NCBI GenBank assembly: GCA_026000155.1
Contig: BNYG01000002.1
Location: 1-64,000, forward strand
Direction of reading: 5' to 3'
Length of the DNA: 64,000 nt
Source: Bacteroidia bacterium
GTDB lineage: Bacteria; Bacteroidota; Bacteroidia; Bacteroidales; Azobacteroidaceae
A model generated the notes under the pieces. That model ran no database searches and had not been told where the DNA came from. It saw only the letters and a program-made list of their open reading frames with translations. Within the stretch, counting starts at the first letter, position 1. Every line of letters starts with the position of its first letter. The translations under genes and the position numbers were made by a program. Shown here piece by piece: positions 23,991-31,560 of this stretch.

Positions 23991-24542
23991 ATGCAGCTTA
24001 TGCACGAGAAAAAAGGATATATCGCTGAAATAAAATCGAAAACAGGGGTCAATGTGAACCGCTGTTATCAATGTGGAAAATGCTCTGCCGGATGTGCGGT
24101 GGCCGAAGAAATGGATTATCCGCCCAGCCGGGTGATGCGTTTGCTTCAAACCAATGATGTAGAAAATTTCAATCAATTGCTTGGTTCTGAGAGTATTTGG
24201 TTGTGTGTATCTTGTCAAAATTGCCTGACCCGCTGTCCCATGGAAATCGATATTCCCCACCTGATGGATTTCATGCGCGAAAAAGCGATTAAGGAAAAGA
24301 AAGTAATAAAAAAAGCCAATCATATCCTGTCTTTCCACCGGGCTTTTCTGGATTCGGTCCAATATACCGGACGGTTATACGAAATCGGACTGATTGCCGA
24401 TTACAAAGTACGTACTTTCAATCTGATACAGGATATGGATGTCGCTCCCCAAATGTTTCTCAAAGGAAAACTTCCGTTGATTCCTGAACTCGTAGAAGAT
24501 AAAAAACAAATACAGACTATTTTTTCAAAAACGAAAATATGA
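23991..24542 (+). CDS. HdrC-like ferredoxin subunit
   Basis: A 183-residue iron-sulphur protein resembling subunit C of heterodisulphide reductase. Two [4Fe-4S] motifs are complete: CYQCGKCSAGC (Cys25, 28, 31, 35) and CVSCQNCLTRC (Cys72, 75, 78, 82). The chain then runs in a helical C-terminal region. In Hdr and related complexes HdrC passes electrons to HdrB. ATG 23991 is one base after the toxin stop; ATG 24000 is an alternative. It overlaps hdrB by 4 bases. No HdrA flavoprotein follows. Confidence 0.87.
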   Translation: MQLMHEKKGYIAEIKSKTGVNVNRCYQCGKCSAGCAVAEEMDYPPSRVMRLLQTNDVENFNQLLGSESIWLCVSCQNCLTRCPMEIDIPHLMDFMREKAIKEKKVIKKANHILSFHRAFLDSVQYTGRLYEIGLIADYKVRTFNLIQDMDVAPQMFLKGKLPLIPELVEDKKQIQTIFSKTKI

Positions 24543-25384
24543 AAATAGGATTTTATCCCGGCTGTTCCCTGAAAGGCACTTCTTCCGATTATGCCCAATC
24601 GACTTTGGCGTTAGCCAAAGTTTTTGATATCGAACTCGTAGAAATCACGGATTGGAATTGTTGCGGAGCTACGGCAGCGCACAACCTCAATCCCGAATTG
24701 GCCGCCGCCCTGCCGGCAAGAATATTGGCTTTGGCCGAAAAACAAGGATTTACGGAAATCGTCGTTCCTTGTGCAGCTTGTTATAACCGCTTGAGCGTAG
24801 CGCAACATGAATTGAACGAGAATCCGGAACTGAAAAAACGAGTATCCGAAATACTCCAAATGCCTCTGAGCGGCAAGATTCAAATCCTGAATGTGATGCA
24901 ATTCATTGAAAAATACATTGCCGGACGGATAGAAGAAAAAGTAGTGAAGCCGTTTGAACAGAAGGTAGTGTGCTATTACGGATGTTTGTTGGTTCGTCCG
25001 CACAATATTTTGCAATTCGACCGCTTGGAAGACCCGCAATCCATGGATCAACTGATGCGGAAAATCGGAGCCGATTCCTTAGACTGGGGTTACAAAACCG
25101 AATGTTGCGGAGCCGGATTTTCCGTTTCCCGGACCGATATTGTCGCCAAACTTTCCGGTAAGATTGTGAAAGATGCCGCCGACCGTGGAGCCGATGCCAT
25201 TATTGTTGCCTGTCCGATGTGTCAATCGAATCTGGACATGCGCCGCAAACACATAGACCGGTATCTGCACAAAAAAACGACTATTCCGGTGTTGTATATT
25301 ACACAAGCTATAGGCTTGGCTGCCGGTATAAAACCAGCAGCCTTAGGCCTGAAAAAATTGTTTGTAGAACCGGAGTTTGTATAA
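24539..25384 (+). CDS. HdrB-like CCG-domain subunit
   Basis: A 281-residue protein with two cysteine-rich CCG domains, resembling heterodisulphide reductase subunit B, which binds two noncubane [4Fe-4S] clusters. First domain: GCSLKG (about 9), WNCCGA (about 40), PCAACY (about 80). Second: YYGCLLVRP, ECCGAGF and CPMCQSN. All cysteine signatures are present, so it is probably active. The substrate in Bacteroidales is not methanogenic heterodisulphide; a menaquinone or other disulphide role is possible. HdrA is missing downstream, where a convergent dsbA-like gene lies. Confidence 0.87.
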   Translation: MKIGFYPGCSLKGTSSDYAQSTLALAKVFDIELVEITDWNCCGATAAHNLNPELAAALPARILALAEKQGFTEIVVPCAACYNRLSVAQHELNENPELKKRVSEILQMPLSGKIQILNVMQFIEKYIAGRIEEKVVKPFEQKVVCYYGCLLVRPHNILQFDRLEDPQSMDQLMRKIGADSLDWGYKTECCGAGFSVSRTDIVAKLSGKIVKDAADRGADAIIVACPMCQSNLDMRRKHIDRYLHKKTTIPVLYITQAIGLAAGIKPAALGLKKLFVEPEFV

Positions 25385-25395
25385 TTAAGTGTAAA

Positions 25396-25911
25396 TTAAA
25401 TATGCGCTTCCAAAAATTCGAGGAATTCGTTTGTTGTCCAGTCTCCTTCGAATAATTTACCGTTTACGAAGAAAGAAGGCGTTTGGTCTACCTTGGCGAT
25501 ATCACCGGAGAATACATCTGCTTGCACCTTGTTTATGGTAGGTTTGCTTCCAAAATCTTTTTCAAATTTCGCTTCATCCAAACCGATTTTTTTGGCGTAT
25601 GCCGCTAATGAAGGATCGTCTAACCGGCGTTGGTTTTCGAAGATAATGTCGTGCATTTCCCAGAATTTACCTTCTAACCCAGCGGTTTCTGCTGCAAGGG
25701 CTGCATGAAGTGCATGCGGATGCAAGTCTTGCAAAGGATAATTCCGGAACACGAATTGCAATTGATCCCCCAATTTCTTTTGCAGGTTTTTAACGATATA
25801 ATACGCCTGTCCGCAATAAGGACATTGATAATCTCCATATTCAATCAAAATGACCGGTGCATTTTCCTGACCTTGAATATGATCCGAACTTGAAACTTTT
25901 ACTGAACTCAT
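25396..25911 (-). CDS. DsbA-like thioredoxin-fold protein (cytoplasmic)
   Basis: A 171-residue thioredoxin-fold protein of the DsbA/Thioredoxin_4 type. The active site is CPYC (Cys30 and Cys33) in EYGDYQCPYCGQ, and the cis-Pro loop is DQTPSFFVNG. The helical insertion between them is present. There is no signal peptide, so unlike classical DsbA it should act in the cytoplasm, possibly in thiol redox balance or oxidative defence. It is convergent with hdrB, with 11 bases between the stops. Confidence 0.88.
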   Translation of the reverse strand: MSSVKVSSSDHIQGQENAPVILIEYGDYQCPYCGQAYYIVKNLQKKLGDQLQFVFRNYPLQDLHPHALHAALAAETAGLEGKFWEMHDIIFENQRRLDDPSLAAYAKKIGLDEAKFEKDFGSKPTINKVQADVFSGDIAKVDQTPSFFVNGKLFEGDWTTNEFLEFLEAHI

Positions 25912-26018
25912 AAACTATTATTTTTATTGTTATATAATTTAAAACGTCCTTATCTCTCATATTGTTTTGCTAAAGTGCTGAAAAATTTCTAACTTGCACC
26001 GCTTTTTATGCAATATCT

Positions 26019-27212
26019 ATGTTAGCAGGGAAAAAAATCGTTTTAGGAATTACCGGAAGTATTGCCGCTTACAAAGCAGCGTATTTGTGCCGTGCATTCA
26101 TAAAGAAAGGAGCGGAGGTTCAGGTCGTTATAACGCCTGCGGGAAAAGAATTCATTACGCCGGTTACTTTGTCGGCCTTGACCCGGAAACCGCTGGTCAG
26201 TGAATTTTTTACCGCCAATGACGGTACATGGCACAGTCATGTGGATTTGGGTGTCTGGGCGGATTTGATGTTGATCGCTCCGGCTACGGCAGCCACTATC
26301 GGAAAAATGGCGAACGGAATTGCCGATAACATGCTTATTACCACCTATTTATCGATGAAGGCGCCTGTATTTATCGCTCCGGCAATGGATTTGGATATGT
26401 ATGCGCATCCAAGCACTCAACAGAATCTGGAAAAATTGAAATCGTACGGAAACTACATTATCGAACCGGCTACCGGCTTTCTGGCAAGCGCTTTGGAAGG
26501 GAAAGGCCGGATGGAAGAACCGGATACGATTGTGCAGTTTATAGAAGACTTTTTTGAGAAAAAGTCACCCCTTGCAAAAAAAAAAATAGTAATAACAGCC
26601 GGTCCCACGTATGAAAAGATCGATCCCGTACGTTATATAAGTAATTATTCTTCCGGAAAAATGGGTTTTGCTTTGGCGGAAGAATGTGCCTCCCGGGGCG
26701 CGAAAGTTATTTTGATCAGCGGGCCGGTCAAATTAAACACAATTTATCCAAGTATAAAAAGGATAGATGTAGAATCGGCTGAAGAAATGTATCGTGCGGC
26801 ATTGGAATATTTTCCCCAAATGGATGCAGGTATTCTTTGTGCGGCGGTAGCGGATTATAAACCGGTTCATTATTCGGAAAATAAACTCAAACGCAAAACC
26901 GGAGAAGTATTGGATTTAAAATTAACTCCTAATCCGGACATTGCGGCGGCTTTGGGTCAAATCAAGAAACCGGGACAAATATTAGTCGGTTTTGCTTTGG
27001 AAACAGATAGCGAAAGGATTCATGCAGAAGAAAAATTAAAGAAGAAAAACCTTGATTTCATCGTGCTGAATTCATTAAAAGAGGCAGGTTCCGGTTTTCA
27101 GGTCGATACGAATAAAATAACGATTCTTGATTCGCTGGGCAATGTAAAAGATTTTCCGCTGAAATCGAAAAAAGAGGTGGCGAAAGATATTATTAATGAA
27201 ACAATAAAATAA
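26019..27212 (+). CDS. coaBC: CoaBC: PPC decarboxylase / phosphopantothenate-cysteine ligase
   Basis: A bifunctional enzyme of coenzyme A synthesis, 397 residues. The N-terminal flavoprotein decarboxylase (CoaC) opens GKKIVLGITGSIAAYKAAYL and has the family's HVDLGVWADLMLIAPATAAT and PAMD region. The C-terminal ligase (CoaB) begins around residue 185 with KKIVITAGPTYEKIDPVRYI and holds SNYSSGKMG. Both halves are complete. It joins cysteine to 4'-phosphopantothenate and then decarboxylates the product. It heads the conserved block coaBC-DUF4835-recN-rlmB. Confidence 0.96.
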   Translation: MLAGKKIVLGITGSIAAYKAAYLCRAFIKKGAEVQVVITPAGKEFITPVTLSALTRKPLVSEFFTANDGTWHSHVDLGVWADLMLIAPATAATIGKMANGIADNMLITTYLSMKAPVFIAPAMDLDMYAHPSTQQNLEKLKSYGNYIIEPATGFLASALEGKGRMEEPDTIVQFIEDFFEKKSPLAKKKIVITAGPTYEKIDPVRYISNYSSGKMGFALAEECASRGAKVILISGPVKLNTIYPSIKRIDVESAEEMYRAALEYFPQMDAGILCAAVADYKPVHYSENKLKRKTGEVLDLKLTPNPDIAAALGQIKKPGQILVGFALETDSERIHAEEKLKKKNLDFIVLNSLKEAGSGFQVDTNKITILDSLGNVKDFPLKSKKEVAKDIINETIK

Positions 27213-27213
27213 T

Positions 27214-27366
27214 ATGAATAATAGTAATACTCAATGTCCTGAAAGGACAATATATCCCAGCCCAATGGCAACGCCTTGGGAAGAGGATATTTCAAGAAGT
27301 GGATATATGACAATTGAGAAAATGAGGGGATTACTCCATGAAATGGTAAAAAAAGTTTATGCATAA
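27214..27366 (+). CDS. Small ORF between coaBC and DUF4835, possibly repeat-derived
   Basis: A 50-codon frame with ATG one base after the coaBC stop and its TAA overlapping the start of the DUF4835 gene, so the layout is compatible with a coupled gene. Its DNA contains a perfect hairpin, TGTCCT-GAA-AGGACA (27235-27249), and an imperfect one built on CCCAGCCCAATGGC and its complement, a pattern that recurs in Bacteroidota non-coding repeats. It may thus be a repeat element that happens to be open. The peptide includes RGLLHEMVKKVYA. No known family. Confidence 0.4.
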   Translation: MNNSNTQCPERTIYPSPMATPWEEDISRSGYMTIEKMRGLLHEMVKKVYA

Positions 27367-28258
27367 ATTTATAACGATACTGATTTTGTTCCTTGCGACT
27401 GCAACGACATTGCAATCACAGGAATTAAACGCCCGCGTAACCGTCAATAGCGACCGGATACAGGGGACGAACAAAAATATTTTTACTTCGTTGGAACGCG
27501 CATTGAACCAATTTATCAATGGGAGACAATGGAGTAAGGCTATCACCTTATCCAATAACGAACGGATTGATTGTACGTTTTCCATGATTGTTCTCGAACA
27601 AATTTCGGACAATTCTTTCAAAGCCGAATTATTCGTGCAATCCAGCCGGCCGGTCTATAATTCTTCCTACGTGACTACCATGCTCAATTACCGGGATGTC
27701 AATTTTACTTTTGAATATATAGAAAATGCAACCATCGAAATGCAAGAAAATGCCTTGAACAGCAATCTGGAAGCGGTGATTGCTTTCTACGCCAATTTAA
27801 TTATCGCTTTGGATTTCGATAGTTTTTCTCCGATGGGTGGAAGTGTTTTTTTCCGGCAAGCCCAAAATATTGCGAACATGGCGCAATCTTCGAATTGGGG
27901 CGGATGGTCTGCTTTTGACGATAACAAAAGCCGGGGTTCCATGATCAATGCCTATATGGATGAATCTTTAAAAGGATACCACGAATTATGGTACACTTAT
28001 CACCGGAAAGGATTGGATGAAATGGCTGCCAATCCCGACCGGGCGCGGATGACTATTCTAAATGCCATTCCTGCTTTGAAAGAGATGCGCCTGGTTCGTT
28101 CTTCGGAAATCATCTTGCAGATGTTTGCCGATGCCAAATTAGACGAAATCGTGTCTATTGCCGGAAAAGCAACAGAGGATGAAAAGAAAGAAATTTATAC
28201 CCTGCTTCGCAATGTCTTTCCAAGTATGTCCACACAAATTGAACCTTTAAAAAAATAA
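27359..28258 (+). CDS. DUF4835 family secreted protein
   Basis: A 299-residue DUF4835 protein. A signal peptide (FITILILFLATATTLQS) precedes ELNARVTVNSDRIQGT, the conserved start of the mature protein. The rest has the family's QNALNSNLEAVIAFYANLII and GWSAFDDNKSRG segments and a helical C-terminus. It is exported to the periplasm or surface; function unknown. In Bacteroidales it commonly sits between coaBC and recN, as here. It begins inside the end of the small ORF at 27214. Confidence 0.9.
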   Translation: MHKFITILILFLATATTLQSQELNARVTVNSDRIQGTNKNIFTSLERALNQFINGRQWSKAITLSNNERIDCTFSMIVLEQISDNSFKAELFVQSSRPVYNSSYVTTMLNYRDVNFTFEYIENATIEMQENALNSNLEAVIAFYANLIIALDFDSFSPMGGSVFFRQAQNIANMAQSSNWGGWSAFDDNKSRGSMINAYMDESLKGYHELWYTYHRKGLDEMAANPDRARMTILNAIPALKEMRLVRSSEIILQMFADAKLDEIVSIAGKATEDEKKEIYTLLRNVFPSMSTQIEPLKK

Positions 28259-28270
28259 TATTTACCCGGA

Positions 28271-29926
28271 ATGCTCAAAAGTTTATCGATACGAAATTAT
28301 GCTCTTATCTCTCAATTAGAGATCGATTTCTCCCAAGGACTTTCTGTTATTACCGGTGAAACCGGCGCCGGAAAATCCATTATTGTCGGTGCATTGTCGT
28401 TGATCTTAGGACAACGGGCAGATGCTAAAATGATCAAACACAACGAAGACAAATGTTCGATTGAAGGTTTATTTGATATTTCTTCTTACGGATTGGAATC
28501 TTTTTTTACCGAACGGAATTTGGAGTATGACGCTCAAAATTGCATTTTGAGAAGGGATATCTGGACTTCGGGAAAATCACGGGCTTTTATCAACGATATG
28601 CCGGTGAACTTGATGGACTTGAAAGATTTGGGCGCTTTTTTGATCGATATTCATTCGCAACATCAGAATCTATTATTGGGCGAGGACAAATTCCAGTTGC
28701 AAGTGGTCGATATACTGGCTAATAATAAGCGATTAAGGGAGGAATATAAAACCGAATACCGGCATTTTGTATCTATCTGTAAACAAGTAGAAGAATTGAC
28801 TAAAAAAGTGGAAGAACATACGGCTGAACAAGATTATTTACAGTTTCAATTACAACAATTAACGGAAGCCAAATTAAAACCGGACGAACAGTTTGAGTTG
28901 GAAGCAGAACTGATAACGCTTTCCAATATTGAAGAAGTAAAAACAGGCATCTATGCCCTCGAACATCTGCTTTCTGCCGATGAAAAGGGGATTATTGATG
29001 CCTTGCAGGAAGCATCCAATGTCGCTCAATCCATTCAGAAACACTATTCTCCTGCCAACGAAATTTTCGAAAGATTGCAGACCGCCTATTTGGATTTACA
29101 AGATCTGCTGTTGAATATCGGCAATCAGCAGGATGAATTGGAATTAGATCCCAGACGCCTGCAATGGATAAACGAACGCTTGGACACGCTTTATTCGCTG
29201 CAACAAAAACATAAAGCCCATTCTATAGAAGGATTGATCCGATTAAAAAATAATCTGGAAGAGCAATTGCGGGAAATCGAAAATTACGACACAGAAGTAA
29301 AGCAAATGCAGCAACAATGGGAAGAATCAAAAACAATGGTGGAAAAGTTGGCAAATGCTTTGACAAAAACGCGTACGAAAACAGCGGCTCTGTTGGAAAA
29401 ACAGTTGATAAGGCGGGTAAGCAGTTTGGGAATGCCGTCTATGCAATTCCACTGTCAAATAAGCAATAAAAGCGAACCGGACATCACCGGGGCGGATCTT
29501 GTCACTTTTTTGTTTTCAGCGAATAAAAATGTGGAAGTGAAGCCGGTTTCCCAAATAGCTTCCGGCGGTGAAATTTCCCGTTTGATGTTGGGAATAAAAG
29601 CCTTAATTGCAAGAATCACTGCTTTGCCCACCATTATTTTGGATGAAATAGATACGGGAGTATCAGGCGAAGTAGCCGATAAAATGGGGAATATCATGCA
29701 TCAAATGGGTGAAGTGATGCAAGTAATTACCATTACGCATTTACCTCAGATTGCCGCTTGGGGCGATTCCCATTTCTTTGTTTATAAAAAAGAAGACGCT
29801 AAAGTTACGGAAACGCACATCCGCCGTTTGTCCGAAGAAGAAAGAATACAAGAAATTGCACACATGTTGAGCGGCTCCGAATTAACGGAAGCGGCGATTG
29901 AAAATGCTAAAGAACTATTGAAATGA
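28271..29926 (+). CDS. recN: DNA repair protein RecN
   Basis: A 551-residue SMC-like ATPase acting in double-strand break repair. The N-terminal head has Walker A GETGAGKS (about 31-38) and the QHQNLL region; a coiled-coil middle (about 155-370) follows; the C-terminal head has the signature SGGEISRLMLGIKAL and Walker B TIILDEIDTGVSG. Length and order are normal. It starts 12 bases after DUF4835 and overlaps rlmB by 4 bases. Confidence 0.97.
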   Translation: MLKSLSIRNYALISQLEIDFSQGLSVITGETGAGKSIIVGALSLILGQRADAKMIKHNEDKCSIEGLFDISSYGLESFFTERNLEYDAQNCILRRDIWTSGKSRAFINDMPVNLMDLKDLGAFLIDIHSQHQNLLLGEDKFQLQVVDILANNKRLREEYKTEYRHFVSICKQVEELTKKVEEHTAEQDYLQFQLQQLTEAKLKPDEQFELEAELITLSNIEEVKTGIYALEHLLSADEKGIIDALQEASNVAQSIQKHYSPANEIFERLQTAYLDLQDLLLNIGNQQDELELDPRRLQWINERLDTLYSLQQKHKAHSIEGLIRLKNNLEEQLREIENYDTEVKQMQQQWEESKTMVEKLANALTKTRTKTAALLEKQLIRRVSSLGMPSMQFHCQISNKSEPDITGADLVTFLFSANKNVEVKPVSQIASGGEISRLMLGIKALIARITALPTIILDEIDTGVSGEVADKMGNIMHQMGEVMQVITITHLPQIAAWGDSHFFVYKKEDAKVTETHIRRLSEEERIQEIAHMLSGSELTEAAIENAKELLK

Positions 29927-30666
29927 AAGAAACAGAAATGATTTTCGGCACACGCGCCGTCATTGAAGCCGTGCAGACGGGAAAAGAAGTGGATAAAATC
30001 CTGATGCGAAGGGATTTGCAAAACGATTTGTCCCGCGAATTATTCAATATTGTTAAAACAACGCATATTCCGATTCAGCGGGTGCCGCAGGAAAAATTAG
30101 ACCGGTTGACCCGCAAAAATCATCAGGGAGTCATTGCTTTTATTTCTGCTGTTACCTACCAGAAGCTGGAAGATATCGTTCCTTTCCTGTATGAGGAAGG
30201 AAAAAATCCGTTTATCGTCTTGCTGGACGGCGTGACCGATGTCCGCAATTTCGGAGCCATTGCCCGCACTTGCGAATGTGCCGGTGTGGATGCCGTCGTC
30301 ATTCCTGCCCGGAACAGTGTTTCGGTCAATGCAGATGCTGTAAAAACGTCGGCGGGCGCTTTATTGTCTTTGCCGGTGTGTAAAGAAGACAGTATTACGG
30401 AATCCATTAAATTCTTGAAAAATTGCGGTTATAAAGTCATTGCAGCGACAGAAAAAGCGGAAAATCACTATACGCAAGCCGATTATTCCACTCCCACCGC
30501 TATCGTGATGGGCGGGGAAGATATGGGAATTTCCATGGATAACCTCCGGATATGCGATGAAATGGTGAAAATACCTGTGTTTGGAACGATTGCTTCCCTG
30601 AATGTGTCGGCAGCGGCAGCAGTCCTGATGTATGAAGTTGTCCGGCAGCGAATTGAAAAAATATGA
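29923..30666 (+). CDS. rlmB: 23S rRNA 2'-O-methyltransferase RlmB (TrmH/SpoU family)
   Basis: A 247-residue SPOUT-class methyltransferase that should methylate G2251 of 23S rRNA. The N-terminal substrate-binding domain (MIFGTRAVIEAVQTG) is followed by the SPOUT core with LLDGVTDVRNFGAIARTCE, the motif PARNSVSVNADAVKTSAGAL, and the SAM-knot residues VMGGEDMGIS and IPVFGTIASLNVSAAAAVLMYE. The start overlaps recN by 4 bases; an in-frame ATG 15 bases later is possible. The next gene also overlaps by 4 bases. Confidence 0.93.
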   Translation: MKETEMIFGTRAVIEAVQTGKEVDKILMRRDLQNDLSRELFNIVKTTHIPIQRVPQEKLDRLTRKNHQGVIAFISAVTYQKLEDIVPFLYEEGKNPFIVLLDGVTDVRNFGAIARTCECAGVDAVVIPARNSVSVNADAVKTSAGALLSLPVCKEDSITESIKFLKNCGYKVIAATEKAENHYTQADYSTPTAIVMGGEDMGISMDNLRICDEMVKIPVFGTIASLNVSAAAAVLMYEVVRQRIEKI

Positions 30667-31544
30667 AAAATAAACAAACACTTTGGATTGTGATTGTCAT
30701 TGTATTATTAGTGGTGATAGCCGGGGCGGTTTTTTACATTATTCAACAACGAAATCAATTGACGGATTTGGTGCAACAATCCGAATTGGCCAAAGAAGAA
30801 TTGGCGGATGAATACAACGATTTGTCCATTCAATACGAAGGTTACAAACTCCAGATCAATAATGATTCGTTGATTGCCCAGTTGGAAACCGAACAACTGA
30901 AAGTACAACGCTTGCAGGAAGAACTCCGGACGGTGAAATCAACGGATGCCAAACGGATCAACGAACTCAAAAAGGAATTGGAAACCTTGCGGGCAATCAT
31001 GCGCGGCTATGTGGCTCAGATTGATTCGTTGGACCGCTTGAATAAACAATTGATAGTCGAAAAAGCAGAAATTAGCGGACGTTATCAACAAGCGACACAG
31101 ACCGTCACACAACTTTCCGCCGAAAAAGAAAAACTGACGGAAACCGTTCAGATTGCTTCCAAACTGGATGCCGGCAATATCAATGTCCGCGGCATTACGG
31201 ATAAAAACAAAACGACGGACAAAATCAAAAAAATGGATCAGCTGGAAATTCAATTCACCATCACTAAAAATATTACGGCGAATCCCGGCGAAAAAACCAT
31301 TTATATCCGGATTCAAAGACCGGACGATGATGTATTGGTCAAAAATCCGGGCGCAGATGTTTTTACATACGAAAATAAAAAAATCAACTATTCGGCGAAG
31401 CGTACCATCGAATACACCGGCGAAGAAACACCTATGAATATGTACTGGAAAATAGAAGAATTTCTGTTACCCGGCACGTACCGTGTGGATATTTTTGCCG
31501 ATGGCAATTTAATTGGGCGCAAGTCGTTCAAGTTGGATAAATAA
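30663..31544 (+). CDS. Single-pass membrane protein with long coiled coil
   Basis: A 293-residue protein. A transmembrane helix near the N-terminus (about 7-27) leads to a charged coiled coil (about 29-165) rich in Glu, Gln, Leu and Lys. The C-terminal ~100 residues form a beta-rich domain, with IRIQRPDDDVLV and GEETPMNMYWKIEE, ending GRKSFKLDK. It probably faces the periplasm. I know of similar proteins next to rlmB in Bacteroidales, but no function. It overlaps rlmB by 4 bases, so belongs to the same operon. Confidence 0.8.
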   Translation: MKNKQTLWIVIVIVLLVVIAGAVFYIIQQRNQLTDLVQQSELAKEELADEYNDLSIQYEGYKLQINNDSLIAQLETEQLKVQRLQEELRTVKSTDAKRINELKKELETLRAIMRGYVAQIDSLDRLNKQLIVEKAEISGRYQQATQTVTQLSAEKEKLTETVQIASKLDAGNINVRGITDKNKTTDKIKKMDQLEIQFTITKNITANPGEKTIYIRIQRPDDDVLVKNPGADVFTYENKKINYSAKRTIEYTGEETPMNMYWKIEEFLLPGTYRVDIFADGNLIGRKSFKLDK

Positions 31545-31560
31545 TCTTTAATTTTATTGT

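Noticed and set aside
25994..26203. Overlapping ORF at the start of coaBC
   Set aside because: Out-of-frame shadow of the conserved CoaC domain.
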